The notes below the pieces were generated by a model, which was not told the DNA's origin, did no database searches, and worked only from the letters and a program-made list of their open reading frames with translations. Position numbers and translations under genes: made by a program. A DNA stretch of 64,000 nt from Curvularia sp. ZM96. Its lineage: Eukaryota > Ascomycota > Dothideomycetes > Pleosporales > Pleosporaceae. The stretch covers positions 868,001-932,000 of the forward strand of contig JAJGBQ010000008.1 in assembly GCA_022457065.1 (NCBI GenBank). The letters run 5' to 3'. Below, piece after piece: positions 63,435-64,000 of the stretch. Each line of letters starts with the position of its first letter. Positions within the stretch are counted from its first letter, which is position 1.

Positions 63435-64000
63435 CAGTGCGATAGTAACGGGTTACGGCTTGCGTCTGGGCGCCAAAGCCACCGAGTGCAGATACACCAG
63501 AGGGATAGTTGACGATTGCAAGCGAGAAGTATTCACGTTTTACAATAACTGCGTAGGCCTCGTATGTACAGACTGGCTTTTTACTCGCTCTATCGTAGAT
63601 ACCAAATAAAGTCTGCAAAAACTTTACCAGTCAGCGTTGGACTATAGTGGTGTGTTGCGGTTGAAACTTTCTGCATGAAGGCACGAATATGGCTACTGAT
63701 TAAATCTGGCTCTAAATGCTGCTTACTCGTGCCAACGAATAGATGTTGCTTTTGTCATCAAAGAAATGACATAAATTACTGTCCGCCCTGCATATATAGG
63801 TATCAGCGTAATGCATAAGCACCGGCGCTGCCATTGCTGGGTAGCCTGTAACACACGATCTTTGAGGTAAGCGAGATTGTACGAGATGGATGTATGTAGA
63901 ATAGCGGGTGTGCGCAGGCAACTCATCTGAGCGCCTTGCAGTAGAGATTCTTATCATTCAAGGAAGAGTAAACGTGCCTGAGTGGCAACAGTCATGAAAG
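63435..64000. other. Upstream region of the SUR7-family gene, no other gene
   Basis: Only short overlapping frames. The window ends without a further recognisable feature. Confidence 0.45.

Overview
This window looks like nuclear DNA of a filamentous ascomycete, probably a Pleosporales-type dothideomycete (low confidence on the clade). Genes carry short 46-71 nt spliceosomal introns with GTAAGT-like donors. The protein families are fungal: F-box/LRR-like, SUR7/PalI, fungal PD-(D/E)XK, SulP-STAS, C2H2 and a possible CFEM domain. There are no operons, and the gene-poor stretches hold decayed transposons and dispersed repeats. I recognised no rRNA, tRNA or CRISPR.

Layout: 0-7 kb holds a three-finger C2H2 protein, a nucleoside 2-deoxyribosyltransferase-like gene and an F-box-family pseudogene with four in-frame stops. 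7.7-18.4 kb holds a poly-proline ORF, a small split gene, dispersed repeats, an intact F-box protein and a second decayed paralogue. 19-25.3 kb holds a broken Pif1-type helicase, an intact two-exon gene fusing a BAH-like domain, cysteine clusters and an Hsp70/actin-like ATPase, and a decayed PIF/Harbinger transposase. 26.3-33.3 kb holds a PD-(D/E)XK nuclease-like gene with one nonsense codon, a complete pogo/Fot1 transposon with 46-bp inverted repeats and seven TAG stops, and an unknown TAG-interrupted reading frame. 33.3-44.1 kb holds a methyltransferase next to a minisatellite, degenerate tandem repeats, two hypothetical genes, more dispersed repeats and an F-box protein. 46-64 kb holds CFEM-like remnants, a six-exon Vsb1-like SulP transporter, repeats, small membrane-protein genes, a coiled-coil ORF, the second (inverted) copy of the BAH-ATPase gene and a SUR7 family gene.

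Two themes connect the parts. First, segmental duplication: the BAH-ATPase gene and its upstream DNA (about 2.9 kb) occur twice in inverted orientation, both open with the intron conserved, and the second copy sits between direct repeats of the 3' end of the SUR7 gene. Second, C-to-T decay: stop codons in the pogo element and the first F-box pseudogene are nearly all explained by CAG/CAA to TAG/TAA changes, as expected from repeat-induced point mutation (RIP) or a similar process. The BAH-zinc-ATPase fusion, duplicated but not inactivated in a RIP-marked region, is the most interesting candidate for an undescribed system.
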